Shown here piece by piece: positions 1-9,359 of a stretch of DNA of 64,000 bases (its first letter is position 1; each line of letters begins with the position of its first letter). The notes beneath the pieces are model-generated. The model saw only the letters and a list, made by a program, of their open reading frames with translations, did not search any database and had not been told where the DNA came from. The position numbers and the translations under genes were made by a program. The DNA is from Bdellovibrionales bacterium (lineage in GTDB: Bacteria > Bdellovibrionota > Bdellovibrionia > Bdellovibrionales > JAGQZY01): the NCBI GenBank assembly GCA_019750295.1, contig JAIEOS010000117.1, forward strand, positions 1-64,000. Reading direction: 5' to 3'.

Positions 1-498
1 GGCCACGGCCGTGGTGTCTGAACCTCCGCGACCAAGAGTGGTGATATTAAACTGATCATCAATTCCTTGGAAACCGGCAATCACGGGAATTTCGTCGTTT
101 TCCAAAGATTTTAAAAGATTCTCGGTTTTAATATTGGTGATGCGGGCGCGAGAGTAGAGAGAGTCGGTCTGAATTCCCAACTGGAAACCGAGAAATGGGT
201 GAGCTTTGTATCCGCGTTTTTCAAGAGCTATGGAAAGTAACGAAACAGAAACCTGTTCGCCAGAGGCTACAAGCATGTCGTAGGCAGGGCCGCGGAAGCC
301 GGGGAGGATTTCCTGAGCTTGCGCCACAAGACGATTCGTTTCACCGGCCATGGCAGAGACCACCACGACAAAACGCTGACCTTTTTTGTGATCTTCGATC
401 AGGCGATCCGCCACACGTTCGATCCGCTCGATGGAGCCGACCGAAGTGCCTCCGAATTTTTTAACAATAATTTGATCCGCTTTTTCTCTTTTATTCAT
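1..498 (-). CDS. lysC: Aspartate kinase, N-terminal part (cut by window edge)
   Basis: Phosphorylates L-aspartate, the first step toward lysine, threonine, methionine and diaminopimelate. Reading the minus strand from the ATG at 498 gives 166 codons open to the window edge. The N-terminus carries the family signature [10 protein letters not shown] (residues 13-22), then [12 protein letters not shown], the ASGEQVS segment and GFQGID near residue 145, all in the order expected for the amino-acid kinase fold. The regulatory ACT domains lie outside the window. Plus-strand open frames over this stretch are antisense shadows. The product call is firm; the isoenzyme type cannot be decided. Confidence 0.93.
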   Translation of the reverse strand, partial: MNKREKADQIIVKKFGGTSVGSIERIERVADRLIEDHKKGQRFVVVVSAMAGETNRLVAQAQEILPGFRGPAYDMLVASGEQVSVSLLSIALEKRGYKAHPFLGFQLGIQTDSLYSRARITNIKTENLLKSLENDEIPVIAGFQGIDDQFNITTLGRGGSDTTAVA

Positions 499-619
499 GC
501 CGGGGCAGTCATATCAAAAAATGGGGGTGAATAGAAGCGGGTTTTAAAAATTTTGAAATGATTCTAGGCTTTTATTGATTGCTTGGCGGCCCCTCGCTTT
601 GTATAAGGAGATATTCCTT

Positions 620-2617
620 ATGAAGATTCGAGTTTTGTTCCGCTTTGTCCTATTCCATCTCCTTTTCTTATCACTGCTTCGAGTGATTTTTTATTTCGTT
701 TTTAATACTCCCTCCGGTTATAGCGGGGCAGAGCTTGTGAAGGCCTTTTATCTCGGCGCCAAATTTGATCTTCGTCTTATACTCTTGATGGCGTTCCCTT
801 TGATTTTTGTGGGATGGGGGGATTTTCAGCCCTTAACCTCGTTAAAAACCCGCCGCGTATGGAGCATAGTTTACGTCTTTTTGATGGCTGGGGTGGCGAT
901 CACCTACATTTTAGATTTTGGTCACTTTGGGTATCTGGCGACGCGAATCAACTCCACCGTTTTCGCCTTTCTCAAAGATCCCGACATCTCGGGGCGAATG
1001 CTTTGGCAGTCTTATCCGGTGATCTGGATCACTCTCGGTTTTTTATTGTTCCTGGGGATCTACTACCGCCTATTTATGAGCCTTATTCTTAAGACCAGAA
1101 AGACCTACATTATTTGGATTCCACCCTCGGCGCTTTTACTTTCGTTTGTTGTGGTTTTCTTTTATGGCCTTTACGGGCACTTTTCCCAGTATCCTTTACG
1201 CTGGAGTGACGCTTTCTTTTCGCCGCATCACTTTTTATCTCATCTCTCGCTCAACCCCGTTTTATACTTAGTCGAAACTTCCGAGTTTCAGGATCGGAAA
1301 ACCGTGGATATTGATAAGGTGAGAGGAAGTTATTCGATTCTTGCTTCTTATTTGGGTGTGGATCAGCCCGATGAAAACACTTTGAACTTCTCCCGAAAAG
1401 TTTTCGCGGCCGAAGGGGCCTCTGCTCATCCCGCGGGAACTCCGCCTTTGAATGTGGTTGTTATCGTCATGGAATCCATGGCCATCAGTAAGACAAGTCT
1501 CACCGCCAATCCGCTACGTCCCACTCCCTCTCTAGAGGCTCTCGCCAAAGACAGCTATTGGTTTTCCAACTACTACAGTCCCACCGAAGGAACAGCGAGA
1601 AATATGTTCGGCATCATGACGGCGATCCCCGATGTTTATAAGGGCGAAACATCCTCGCGCAATCCGTTGACCGTCGATCAGCACGTGATCATGAACGATT
1701 ACAACAACTATAAAAAATGGTATTTTTTAGGGGGAAGCGCCAGCTGGGCCAATATTCGCGGGATCTTTTCTCATAACATCGAAGGCATTGATATCATCGA
1801 AGAGGGCTCGTTTGCCAAAGGTCGCACCGACGTTTGGGGAATCTCCGATCTGGATCTTTTTATTGAAGCCCACCGTCGTTTTGCTGAGCACCCCAAGGAC
1901 AAACCCTTTGTTGCAGTTATTCAAACGGCCAGCTTCCATCGGCCGTACACCATCCCCAAAGATTCTAAAGGTTTTAAAAATTTAAATGTGGATTTAAAAA
2001 GCCTCAAAGAGGCCGGTTTTTATTCTTTGGAGCAATTCAACTCGTTAAGATTTTCGGATTTCAGCTTGGGATATTTCTTTAAGCTGGCGCGCAAGAGCGG
2101 CTACTATAAAAACACGCTATTTGTTGTCACCGGAGATCATGGATTGCCTGACGATGGGGGAATCAATGTCACAGAAGCGCGGCAAGCTTTGATCCTCGAA
2201 AAATATCATGTTCCACTCATTCTCCATAATAAGCATCTTTTTCCCAACACGTTTAATGATTCCCGTCCCGCAAGTCACTTAGATGTCATGACGACAGCGG
2301 CATCCTTAGCGCGAGTCAACCATGTGAACACGACTCTCGGCCGCAATCTTTTTGACTCACGTTTTGATCAAGAACGTTATGCATTTATATATAATTACAG
2401 TTCGGTGGCTAACGAGTACGGGCTTATTAACGAGGACTATTACTACCGACACGATGACGTGGTCGGTGATCAATTTTATAATTACAGCGCCGATTCGGGG
2501 GCTAAGGATGTGAAAGAGCAGTTCCCCGAACTCTTCCAACGCATGAAGGCCTTAGCTCAAGCCTATTACGAAACCGCTCGTTACATGCTCTACAACAACA
2601 AAAAGCACCAACCGTAG
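620..2617 (+). CDS. Membrane sulfatase / LTA-synthase-like phosphotransferase
   Basis: A 665-residue integral membrane enzyme with about five N-terminal membrane segments (roughly residues 8-200) and a C-terminal alkaline-phosphatase-fold domain. Seen motifs are VVVIVMESM (metal-binding Glu), PTEGTARNMFG (candidate nucleophile Thr) and VVTGDHGLPDD (Asp-His metal site). This is the layout of LtaS, OpgB and EptA-like proteins, which move phosphoglycerol or phosphoethanolamine groups to envelope glycans or lipids; the substrate here cannot be told. Start chosen at the ATG at 620 because AAGGAG lies at 605-610; an in-frame start 15 codons upstream lacks this. A hairpin overlaps the stop codon. 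Confidence 0.85.
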   Translation: MKIRVLFRFVLFHLLFLSLLRVIFYFVFNTPSGYSGAELVKAFYLGAKFDLRLILLMAFPLIFVGWGDFQPLTSLKTRRVWSIVYVFLMAGVAITYILDFGHFGYLATRINSTVFAFLKDPDISGRMLWQSYPVIWITLGFLLFLGIYYRLFMSLILKTRKTYIIWIPPSALLLSFVVVFFYGLYGHFSQYPLRWSDAFFSPHHFLSHLSLNPVLYLVETSEFQDRKTVDIDKVRGSYSILASYLGVDQPDENTLNFSRKVFAAEGASAHPAGTPPLNVVVIVMESMAISKTSLTANPLRPTPSLEALAKDSYWFSNYYSPTEGTARNMFGIMTAIPDVYKGETSSRNPLTVDQHVIMNDYNNYKKWYFLGGSASWANIRGIFSHNIEGIDIIEEGSFAKGRTDVWGISDLDLFIEAHRRFAEHPKDKPFVAVIQTASFHRPYTIPKDSKGFKNLNVDLKSLKEAGFYSLEQFNSLRFSDFSLGYFFKLARKSGYYKNTLFVVTGDHGLPDDGGINVTEARQALILEKYHVPLILHNKHLFPNTFNDSRPASHLDVMTTAASLARVNHVNTTLGRNLFDSRFDQERYAFIYNYSSVANEYGLINEDYYYRHDDVVGDQFYNYSADSGAKDVKEQFPELFQRMKALAQAYYETARYMLYNNKKHQP

Positions 2618-2635
2618 TTGATGCTTTTTGTTTTT
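2599..2635 (+). terminator. Rho-independent terminator after the sulfatase gene
   Basis: Nine-base arms CAAAAAGCA (2599-2607) and TGCTTTTTG (2622-2630), with an inner CAAC/GTTG pair around loop CGTA, are followed by TTTTT. The stem includes the sulfatase stop codon. The gene on the other strand ends 36 bases downstream, so it may serve both. Confidence 0.7.
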
Positions 2636-2670
2636 CTTTAAACTTTTTAAGAAAGTCTATTTAGTACATT

Positions 2671-3783
2671 CTATTTAACTGAGCATTGAGTAAAGATACC
2701 GTCGAAGAATCCGATCCCGAGGGACTTTAGATTTGGGTCCATGATGTGTTGAGCATTTTTGGGAGATGCTAACAGCATTTGGACAGCTTCGGCAGCCGAT
2801 AACTTTTTACCCTTAACGATGTTCTCCACCACAGTGCCCACAAGGCCGAGTTCAGCAACACGGTCCTCGGGAGTAGAGCCATCAGATCCGAAGTGGGAGA
2901 GAAGCGAGTTTAAAGATAAGTCCTGAGAGTGAGACTGCGCCGCTTGGGCACAAATCGGGTTGAAGGGAAGAATCGATAAATCGTTCTGTTTACGAATTTG
3001 GTTGATGAAACCAAAAACCTGACAAGCCACAGGATTCATGCTTCCGCAGGCAGGATTCACTGTGCCGTTATTTAAGAAGCCGGCGTAAGTCTGCACGGTT
3101 TGGAGAAGCGACGCCAATTCCGGAGTGCCACTTTGACCGACAAGACCCGTCAGGATGTTGATCATGCCACTCACGTCATTAATGTTTTGAATATTGAGAA
3201 GAGCCGAGAAGGGGTTCGCCCCAGCGTTGTTTTGGAGCATCAGATTTGCTAATTGACCGATCACCTGAGTGACTCCGCTATGGCCCGTGGGTAATAGTCC
3301 TGCAAGGCCACTGGCCGATCCCCCACAACCTAAGAGAAGGTTCGCGATCGTAGGCACCGCAGCGCCGACTAAAGGATTTCCACCCATGAAGATCTGAGAT
3401 CCAATTCCTAAAAGACTCGAAATGGTTGAGCAAGTGCCGTTAGAGCCCGAGGCGCCGCTCCCACCAAAAAGATTTCCGATGATGTTTGTGAGTCCAGCGG
3501 TCGTTCCGTTGCCACCACCAAACAGTCCACCGAGCATATTCCCAAGTCCAACCGAGTTGTTGTTATTTTGGATCGAACCAATCACATTTAAGATCTGATT
3601 CAGATCCGGTTGCGGAGTGGTGTGAGTGGTAGTGGTGTTGGTCGTGCCGAGGTCGGCGTTAAGGACCGGTGCATATTGTGAGGACTGTGCCTGTTGGTCA
3701 GCATCGATATTCTGCGCGCTCATCTTCTTACCGCAGTTGACTGTAAACAGTCCTGCCGCAAGAAGTAGTATCAACTTCTTCAT
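2671..3783 (-). CDS. CAP/SCP-domain lipoprotein with Gly/Asn-rich linker
   Basis: A 370-residue exported protein. The start at 3783 is preceded by AGGGAG seven bases away and gives a lipoprotein-like signal MKKLILLLAAGLFTVNC; the lipobox (T-V-N-C) is imperfect. Residues about 60-230 are low-complexity, rich in Gly, Asn, Leu and Ser (LGNMLGGLFGGG, SSLLGIGSQIF). The last ~125 residues form a short CAP domain: FINQIRKQNDLSILPFN, AAQSHSQDLS, the HFGSDGSTPEDRV loop and GIGFFDGIFTQC. CAP proteins are secreted and of varied role. Its C-terminal pattern is shared with the CAP lipoprotein at 28.5 kb. It lies convergent with the sulfatase. Confidence 0.8.
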   Translation of the reverse strand: MKKLILLLAAGLFTVNCGKKMSAQNIDADQQAQSSQYAPVLNADLGTTNTTTTHTTPQPDLNQILNVIGSIQNNNNSVGLGNMLGGLFGGGNGTTAGLTNIIGNLFGGSGASGSNGTCSTISSLLGIGSQIFMGGNPLVGAAVPTIANLLLGCGGSASGLAGLLPTGHSGVTQVIGQLANLMLQNNAGANPFSALLNIQNINDVSGMINILTGLVGQSGTPELASLLQTVQTYAGFLNNGTVNPACGSMNPVACQVFGFINQIRKQNDLSILPFNPICAQAAQSHSQDLSLNSLLSHFGSDGSTPEDRVAELGLVGTVVENIVKGKKLSAAEAVQMLLASPKNAQHIMDPNLKSLGIGFFDGIFTQCSVK

Positions 3784-4255
3784 ACGAAATCTCCCTATAA
3801 TGTTGTTTCTCATTGGCGGGAATCACGTGCAGCAGTTCGCCTGCTTTTTCTTCGGCTCCCCACCCAAGGTCCTGAATTAATAATTGATAGATTTATGAAT
3901 TAACGGCGAAAGAACGCGGTAAACGTATGACTAAGGTCCGGGTGAAAAAAGGTTAGTCACTTTCTACCTCCTTGCAAGAGGTGAGATCTTCTGAGGATTT
4001 GGCAGAAACTGTCGAACAAGTCGCCAAGGGCCCCGGTTTGCATTTTGATGGTGAGATGGAGGTCCTCAGACCGCTGGCTGGTTCTAGTTTGACACTGAAT
4101 TTCCAAGAGGGAAGGCCCTGCTCAAGTTCTAAGCTAAACTGCGCGGAATTTCACTGTTCAACTGTATATTTTTCATGACGAGGTGCAATTTTTGTTATTC
4201 TGTGTTACCTCTATCCCTCTACGTTAAGACCATAAGACAGCTTTAGGAGGGTGTT
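3784..4255. other. 472-bp intergenic region between divergent genes
   Basis: Separates the minus-strand CAP gene from the plus-strand gene at 4256. It is AT-rich around 3875-3905. A possible stem TGACTA/TAGTCA sits near 3926-3958 and an ACCTC/GAGGT hairpin near 3966-3982. No convincing protein is encoded: the 68-codon frame at 3972-4178 starts with TTG and has no ribosome binding site. It could hold a long leader or a small RNA; I recognise no RNA family. Confidence 0.4.
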
Positions 4256-4678
4256 TTGGAAATAGTTGAGAATCAAGAAGTGGAAAAAGAAGTGGTTTTT
4301 CAGCACCTCGATGACATTGATGAGATCGATCAATACGACAATATATTAGAACTCGATGAGTCTCAGTACCCAAAATTTACGTTGGCTAAAAACAAAGCGC
4401 GTTTTTTGCGTATGGTGACCTGGTACCGCCAGAAGGAAGAATGGATCGAAGTGGGTCCATTGAGTCAAGTTAGCAAATTATTTAAGCAGCAGACCAAAGA
4501 GCTCGAAGGGATTCGCGCCAGTAAAATGGATTACGAAATGGAACTAGAGACAGGAACATTAACTCCGAGTCAGCGTTCGTATCGTAAGGATGAACTTAAA
4601 ATGTGTAAAGTTCATGAGAAAATGGCCGTACATCTCATTGCTAAATTGCAGAAGAAGATCAAATCGGGCCGTCGATAA
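4256..4678 (+). CDS. Acidic small protein of unknown function
   Basis: A 140-residue soluble protein that I do not recognise. It starts with TTG at 4256, supported by AGGAGG at 4245-4250 with a five-base spacer, an unusually strong site for a TTG start. The first 45 residues are very acidic (HLDDIDEIDQYDNILELDE); the rest is basic and probably helical (KARFLRMVTWYRQKEEW, AKLQKKIKSGRR). No signal peptide or membrane segment. The split charge pattern could suggest a nucleic-acid or protein-binding role, but nothing more can be said. A strong terminator follows. Confidence 0.75.
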   Translation: MEIVENQEVEKEVVFQHLDDIDEIDQYDNILELDESQYPKFTLAKNKARFLRMVTWYRQKEEWIEVGPLSQVSKLFKQQTKELEGIRASKMDYEMELETGTLTPSQRSYRKDELKMCKVHEKMAVHLIAKLQKKIKSGRR

Positions 4679-4707
4679 TATTTTTGCTTAAATCTGTAAT
4701 TTCCTTA

Positions 4708-4765
4708 AAAAACTCATTCTTGCGCCGAGGTCATTTTAGACGAGGCGGTCCAAGAATGAGTTTTT
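4708..4765 (+). terminator. Long-armed terminator hairpin
   Basis: Perfect 15-bp inverted repeat AAAAACTCATTCTTG (4708-4722) and CAAGAATGAGTTTTT (4751-4765), with an inner CGCC/GGCG pair in the 28-base loop. It ends in a T run. It lies between the gene ending at 4678 and the TonB-like gene starting at 4802. Confidence 0.75.
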
Positions 4766-4801
4766 GCATTTCTGCCCAACCAGTGCTTATATACGAAGTT
4801 C

Positions 4802-5386
4802 ATGGAATCGAGAGAAATTAAATTTATAGTTGCGAGTATTTTCGTTCACGGTCTGATCTTCGCCTCGATGATTATTGATCTTAAGTGGAACAAAAAAGAA
4901 GTCTACACGGACAGCGATGTTCTTCTTATGGGAGAAAATACAGGCACGAAGATCAATCCCCCAAAGCCTAAGGCGGATAAAGTTCTCAAGCCCAAGGTTC
5001 CTATGGAGAACGATCCCAACGCCGTCAAAACCAATGAGCGTGTGGCGCAAGAGGAGACCGAACAGTCCGAAGGGACATTTGGACAAGGTGGAACAAAACC
5101 CCTCGAGTATTTCACAGAGTTATCGGCGTGGATTAAGGTCAATCAAAAGTATCCCAAAATGGCTCGACGTTTAGGCCAAGAGGGCGATGTGAAAGTCGGC
5201 TTTAACGTCAACCCGGATGGCCGATTAACTGATATTCGAGTGATTGAGCAGAGCCCTCACGAAGCATTGAATCAGGCCGCCACAGAATTAATCGCGGCTT
5301 CGAGCCCGTTTAAACCTTTTCCAGATAATTTTCCGAAAAAGCCGATCTGGAAGGAACAACCTGTTTCTTATAAACTCGTCGAATAA
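4802..5386 (+). CDS. TonB-family protein
   Basis: A 194-residue inner-membrane protein with the TonB plan: a short cytoplasmic N-terminus, one membrane segment (about residues 7-26), a charged proline/lysine linker (PPKPKADKVLKPKVP) and a C-terminal TonB domain (YPKMARRLGQEGDVKVGFNVNPDGRL, then AATELIAASSPFKPFP). TonB proteins pass proton-motive energy to outer-membrane receptors. No exbB, exbD or receptor gene is next to it, so it is an orphan copy and its partner is unknown. Its stop overlaps the start of the next gene. Confidence 0.85.
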   Translation: MESREIKFIVASIFVHGLIFASMIIDLKWNKKEVYTDSDVLLMGENTGTKINPPKPKADKVLKPKVPMENDPNAVKTNERVAQEETEQSEGTFGQGGTKPLEYFTELSAWIKVNQKYPKMARRLGQEGDVKVGFNVNPDGRLTDIRVIEQSPHEALNQAATELIAASSPFKPFPDNFPKKPIWKEQPVSYKLVE

Positions 5387-5628
5387 TGTCATTCACTCAA
5401 AGCGTTTTCATCTTGGGTTTACTCATTTTAAACTCGTGCTCTTCTCCACCGAGCGATGAGAACGCAGGAATGCAGTTCACTGTAATTTGTCGTAACGAGG
5501 TCCAAGACTGCTACACCAAAGCTCAAGATCTTTGCCCTAAGGGGTACCTCGTGGTGAACCGCGTCCGCGGAATTAAATTAGATGAGCAGACCACAGAGTA
5601 CCGCGCTCTGATTCGCTGTAAGCTTTAA
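5386..5628 (+). CDS. Small Cys-containing lipoprotein
   Basis: An 80-residue protein beginning with a lipoprotein signal, MSFTQSVFILGLLILNSC, in which Cys18 would be lipidated. The mature part is about 60 residues and has four further cysteines (FTVICRN, VQDCY, DLCPKG, ALIRCKL), consistent with two disulfides in the periplasm. It is translationally coupled to the TonB-like gene through a TAATG overlap, so the two products may work together. No family is recognised. Confidence 0.78.
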   Translation: MSFTQSVFILGLLILNSCSSPPSDENAGMQFTVICRNEVQDCYTKAQDLCPKGYLVVNRVRGIKLDEQTTEYRALIRCKL

Positions 5629-5701
5629 AATCGAAAAGAGATAAAATACATCTTTTAATTATTTGCTGGCGAAGGGTGGGCTCCAGTTTTATTTTTGGGC
5701 C

Positions 5702-6613
5702 ATGAAGATATCTTTTTATTTTTATTTTGTGATTGGAGTTCTTTCATTCTCGGCGTGCTCGTCGAAGCCCATTCAGCTGGATCCAAAGCAAAATGTACCT
5801 TGGACCGAAGATCTAGAGAAAACAGCCCCTCATCCAGCTCCCTACGTGGCCCTTTTTAAAAACAAGGGGAAAAAGCTATATTATCTTGCCGCCCATCATG
5901 ACAACCATGTGAATTCTCCGACCTTCAAGTTAGTGCGGCAAGCCTTTGAGGATTACAATATCAAAGCCGTGATTATCGAGGGGGTGTTTGCCTCTATGGG
6001 TGAGAGTCCTTTTGCCGTTTTAAAAACGGCGTCTGCCACTTGGGAGGATGAATTCGTCGGCGATGGGGAGTCGGGCTATTCCGCTGTGCTGGCCACCACG
6101 CGAGAGATTCCATTCTTTGGTGGTGAGCCCGATGATCTGGATGTTTATCAAGCCATGCTGGCTGAGAAATACTCTCCCGAAGATATGGTCGGGTATTATT
6201 TAGTTCGCCAGTACCCTCAGTGGGTGCGGCAGAAGCGATTGGAGAAAAAATCTCTAGAAAAAACGGCGGGTGATTTTATTGCTTACACGTGCCGACAGTT
6301 TTCAATCCCGGCTAACGACTGCACCAACTACGATAAATTTAAAGTGTGGTACAAACAGAAAAATCGGAAAGACTTCCCCAAAAACTTCGATAAAGAGGAA
6401 TCGGCCCCTTACAGTCACGGCAAGTATTTCACTCAGAGGATTTCTCATCGCGTAGGTCGCTTTCGTGATGCCTTTATTGTGAAGCAGATTGCGACTCATC
6501 TTAATGCCCACAAAAATGTCTTGATCGTTTATGGAGCGAGCCATCTTTTGACTCAGCTTCCCGCCCTCCAACAAGGTTTGGGAGACCCTGAATACGTCAC
6601 CCTAAAGCCTTAG
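5702..6613 (+). CDS. TraB/Tiki-superfamily-like lipoprotein
   Basis: A 303-residue lipoprotein; the ATG at 5702 places the signal and lipobox (VLSFSAC) at the N-terminus, whereas an upstream TTG would bury them. Two segments resemble the Tiki/TraB/EreA superfamily: LYYLAAHHDNHVNSP with VIIEG close to the N-terminus and NVLIVYGASHL near the C-terminus, with a central GGEPDD motif. Members include metal-dependent peptidases and erythromycin esterases, but many have no known activity. Assignment is at superfamily level only. Confidence 0.65.
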   Translation: MKISFYFYFVIGVLSFSACSSKPIQLDPKQNVPWTEDLEKTAPHPAPYVALFKNKGKKLYYLAAHHDNHVNSPTFKLVRQAFEDYNIKAVIIEGVFASMGESPFAVLKTASATWEDEFVGDGESGYSAVLATTREIPFFGGEPDDLDVYQAMLAEKYSPEDMVGYYLVRQYPQWVRQKRLEKKSLEKTAGDFIAYTCRQFSIPANDCTNYDKFKVWYKQKNRKDFPKNFDKEESAPYSHGKYFTQRISHRVGRFRDAFIVKQIATHLNAHKNVLIVYGASHLLTQLPALQQGLGDPEYVTLKP

Positions 6614-6627
6614 GCGTCTTCGGCCAG

Positions 6628-7143
6628 TTAAGACTTTTTCCAACGGGTTTTGACTTTAAGGTCGGCTTTAGTCACCTTTTTTTTCATCGACTTTTTATAG
6701 TCGGTCAACTTTTGGGTGAGTTGAGTGTCGCTGACGGCGAGTATTCGAACGGCGAGGAGAGCGGCATTGGACGCATTATCAATGGCGACGGTGGCCACCG
6801 GTACTCCTTTCGGCATTTGCGCGATCGAGAGCAGAGAATCAATCCCATTCAAATGTTTTAATTTGACCGGAACACCGATGACCGGGAGGGTTGTGGCCGA
6901 GGCCATCATTCCCGGGAGGTGAGCGGCGCCGCCCGCTCCCGCGATAATCACTTTAAATCCTTTATCGGAGGCCGTTTCGGCAAATTCGAGCATGGCTTCG
7001 GGCGTGCGGTGAGCTGAGAGGATCCGAACTTCAAAGCTCACGCCGAAATCTTTTAAAACTTGGGCCGCGTCGTTCATCACGCGTAAGTCAGAATCACTTC
7101 CCATGGCAATGGCCACATCTTTTTGTGCTCTAGATTTTTTCAT
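6628..7143 (-). CDS. purE: N5-carboxyaminoimidazole ribonucleotide mutase
   Basis: Converts N5-CAIR to CAIR in purine synthesis, downstream of PurK. Motifs are the nucleotide-binding GSDSD (residues 15-19), ILSAHRTPE with the catalytic His, and [11 protein letters not shown]. The core is the usual ~160 residues; the C-terminus has an extra lysine-rich tail ([15 protein letters not shown]). Its start overlaps the purK stop by four bases, the standard bacterial purK-purE coupling. Confidence 0.95.
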   Translation of the reverse strand: MKKSRAQKDVAIAMGSDSDLRVMNDAAQVLKDFGVSFEVRILSAHRTPEAMLEFAETASDKGFKVIIAGAGGAAHLPGMMASATTLPVIGVPVKLKHLNGIDSLLSIAQMPKGVPVATVAIDNASNAALLAVRILAVSDTQLTQKLTDYKKSMKKKVTKADLKVKTRWKKS

Positions 7144-8285
7144 AACTGAACTTTCTCTCGCGCCTTGAGCGCTTTTTTGAGGGCTTTCTTAGGATTAGAT
7201 CCTACACTGTTCATGTGTCCCATCTTGCGGCCCACGCGGTTTTGTTTTTTCCCATACCAATGAATCGCCACATCCTCGGAGACTTTCCATTGAGGGGTGA
7301 CGTTTTCATTTTCACCGAGCAGGTTCACCATGGCAAAGCCGCCGTGAGGAGACGTTGGAATCTCGAGGGAGGCGCCGATGACGGCCTTTAAGTGGAGAGC
7401 GAATTGATCCACTTGAAAAGCGTCCATGGTGTAGTGGCCAGAATTGTGCACCCGCGGAGCAATCTCGTTAACGAATAATCCCTTTTTAGTTTCGAAAAAT
7501 TCGATACCCATGACGCCGACATAATCTATTTTGTTCAAAAACTTTTTTATTTTTTTTGAGAGTGTCATGAACTTTTTATTTTGAATCGGTCCCATGGTCC
7601 AAAAGCAGCGCGAATCTTTTTGTAAGGATTCGACCAGCGGATAGTGGGTCACTTCGCCTTTCCGATTTCTTGCAAAGATGCACGCCAGTTCTCTTTGGAA
7701 CGGAATGAATTGTTCGGCGATAAATTTTTCGTTTTGAAGAGCAGGTGTTGCTTCGAGGCGGGCGAGCATTTCGTTTGCGGCCTGCTGATCGCGAATAACA
7801 TAGGTTCCGTAGCCGTCATAACCAAAACGTCGTTTTTTTAAAACCAGAGGGACTTCGAGTTGACCCAACACTTGAGACATTTGTTCGCTATTTTCGATAT
7901 TGAGCCAAGGAGCCGTAGGGATGGAGTGATCATCGAAGAGTTGCTTTTGAGTCTTACGGTCCTGCAAGACGCCCATCAATTCGGGGGTTGGAAATAAACG
8001 GTTTTTACCTTTGTTCGCGCGAGCGAGCAGTTCGGCATCTAAGAATTCACTCTCGAAAGTGACGACATCCATCTCGCCGAGAAACTGGCGGAGAGCGTTT
8101 TCATCGTTCATTTTATTTTTGTGGTGATGAGCTGTCACTTGGGCTGCGGGATCGTCGGAGGATTCGGAGTAGATGTGAGTTTCGAATCCCATTTTGTGTG
8201 CGGCGAGGGTGAGCATGCGCGCTAATTGGCCGCCCCCGAGAATTCCTAGCTTATAACCCGCTTTGAACATATCCTCGTTTGACAT
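7140..8285 (-). CDS. purK: N5-carboxyaminoimidazole ribonucleotide synthase
   Basis: ATP-grasp enzyme that carboxylates AIR with bicarbonate. The 381-residue protein opens with [13 protein letters not shown], and has the ATP-grasp lysine segments ([15 protein letters not shown]), [14 protein letters not shown] and the metal site [23 protein letters not shown]. It overlaps purE by four bases and is transcribed with it. The C-terminus is basic, like that of PurE here. Confidence 0.95.
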   Translation of the reverse strand: MSNEDMFKAGYKLGILGGGQLARMLTLAAHKMGFETHIYSESSDDPAAQVTAHHHKNKMNDENALRQFLGEMDVVTFESEFLDAELLARANKGKNRLFPTPELMGVLQDRKTQKQLFDDHSIPTAPWLNIENSEQMSQVLGQLEVPLVLKKRRFGYDGYGTYVIRDQQAANEMLARLEATPALQNEKFIAEQFIPFQRELACIFARNRKGEVTHYPLVESLQKDSRCFWTMGPIQNKKFMTLSKKIKKFLNKIDYVGVMGIEFFETKKGLFVNEIAPRVHNSGHYTMDAFQVDQFALHLKAVIGASLEIPTSPHGGFAMVNLLGENENVTPQWKVSEDVAIHWYGKKQNRVGRKMGHMNSVGSNPKKALKKALKAREKVQL

Positions 8286-8311
8286 GGTTTGATTCTTGGG
8301 TCAATGGTTGA

Positions 8312-9355
8312 GTGGTGACCCCAGAATTTACACCCCTTAAAACCAATTTCCCTTTATGTTTGGCGCCGATGGTGGGCTTGAGTCACGTCTGTTTGCGCGA
8401 CGTCGTTCGCGAATATATGCCTAAGGGAGCAAAGACCATTTGGCCCAGCGAAATGTTAAGCACCCGTCGATTGCCCTACGAGGATCTCACTCAAGTGGCC
8501 GAGGGGATGAATAGCGCCGGAGATGATTTTTGGGCGCCGCAAATTTTAGGGAACGAAGAAAAATTCATCGCGGCCTCGATCCAAAAGCTCGAAGATCACG
8601 GGGCTCATGCCATCGATATCAATATGGGTTGTCCTGTGCAGAAAGCTCTTCGCCACAACTATGGCGTCGCTCTCATGGGAGATGTGGATTACGCCGCGAA
8701 GGTTGTGGAGATGACCGTGCGGAACACGAAACTCCCGGTCTCTGTGAAGCTTCGTGCGGGCTTTGAGAGTGATCCGCAAAAACTTCTCAACTTTACTCGA
8801 GCTTTAGAAAACGCCGGCGCGGCATGGATCACGCTCCACCCGCGAACCGTAGAACAAAAGCGCAAAGGTGAGGCGGACTGGTCGCAAATCGCATTTTTAA
8901 GAAAAGAATTAAAAATTCCGGTGATAGGAAATGGCGATGTGCAGACCGCAGAGGATGCCATCTCTCTTTTAGAGAAGACCGACTGTCATATGGCCATGGT
9001 GGGGAGGGCTCTTGTGGCGCGCCCCTGGTTGATGTGGCAGTATGGAGAGAAGATGGGCTTTGAGAATCCCGAGGGGAAAGAAGGCCGTGCACCGAGGACG
9101 CCTCAAGAGGAAGCTCGGGAGTACTTTATTTGTGCGCGTAAGATGATGGTGCAAATGCAAGAAAAGTTTAAACCGACGGTGGCTTTTCGAAAATATATTT
9201 TCTATATCAAAACCAGTTCGGTATGGATGGACTATGGTCACTACATTTGGTCGAGAATGACGAAGTGCAAACAATGGGACGACATCGCGATCGCCCTCGA
9301 TGAGCTCGAGGGCCAAGCGTTTTTAATGCACGAGAGAACCGAGCTTCGAATTTAA
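8312..9355 (+). CDS. tRNA-dihydrouridine synthase, DusB-like
   Basis: FMN-dependent enzyme reducing uridines of tRNA to dihydrouridine. Starts with GTG at 8312 (a second GTG follows directly; the nearby ATG at 8304 leads to an immediate stop). Family motifs: LCLAPMVGLSHV, DINMGCPVQKALRH with the catalytic Cys, VSVKLRAGFE, HPRTVEQKRKGEADW, IPVIGNGDVQ and MVGRALVARPWL. The order matches the TIM barrel and helical tail of the family. The DINMGCP form points to DusB more than DusA, but the sub-type is not certain. Divergent from purK and convergent with the glutaredoxin gene, four bases apart. Confidence 0.88.
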   Translation: MVTPEFTPLKTNFPLCLAPMVGLSHVCLRDVVREYMPKGAKTIWPSEMLSTRRLPYEDLTQVAEGMNSAGDDFWAPQILGNEEKFIAASIQKLEDHGAHAIDINMGCPVQKALRHNYGVALMGDVDYAAKVVEMTVRNTKLPVSVKLRAGFESDPQKLLNFTRALENAGAAWITLHPRTVEQKRKGEADWSQIAFLRKELKIPVIGNGDVQTAEDAISLLEKTDCHMAMVGRALVARPWLMWQYGEKMGFENPEGKEGRAPRTPQEEAREYFICARKMMVQMQEKFKPTVAFRKYIFYIKTSSVWMDYGHYIWSRMTKCKQWDDIAIALDELEGQAFLMHERTELRI

Positions 9356-9359
9356 CGGC

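Noticed and set aside
195-534. Two plus-strand frames at the left edge
   Set aside because: They are antisense to lysC, whose minus-strand frame is open with clear kinase motifs.
3972-4178. 68-codon frame with TTG start
   Set aside because: No ribosome site, odd composition and no recognisable domain.
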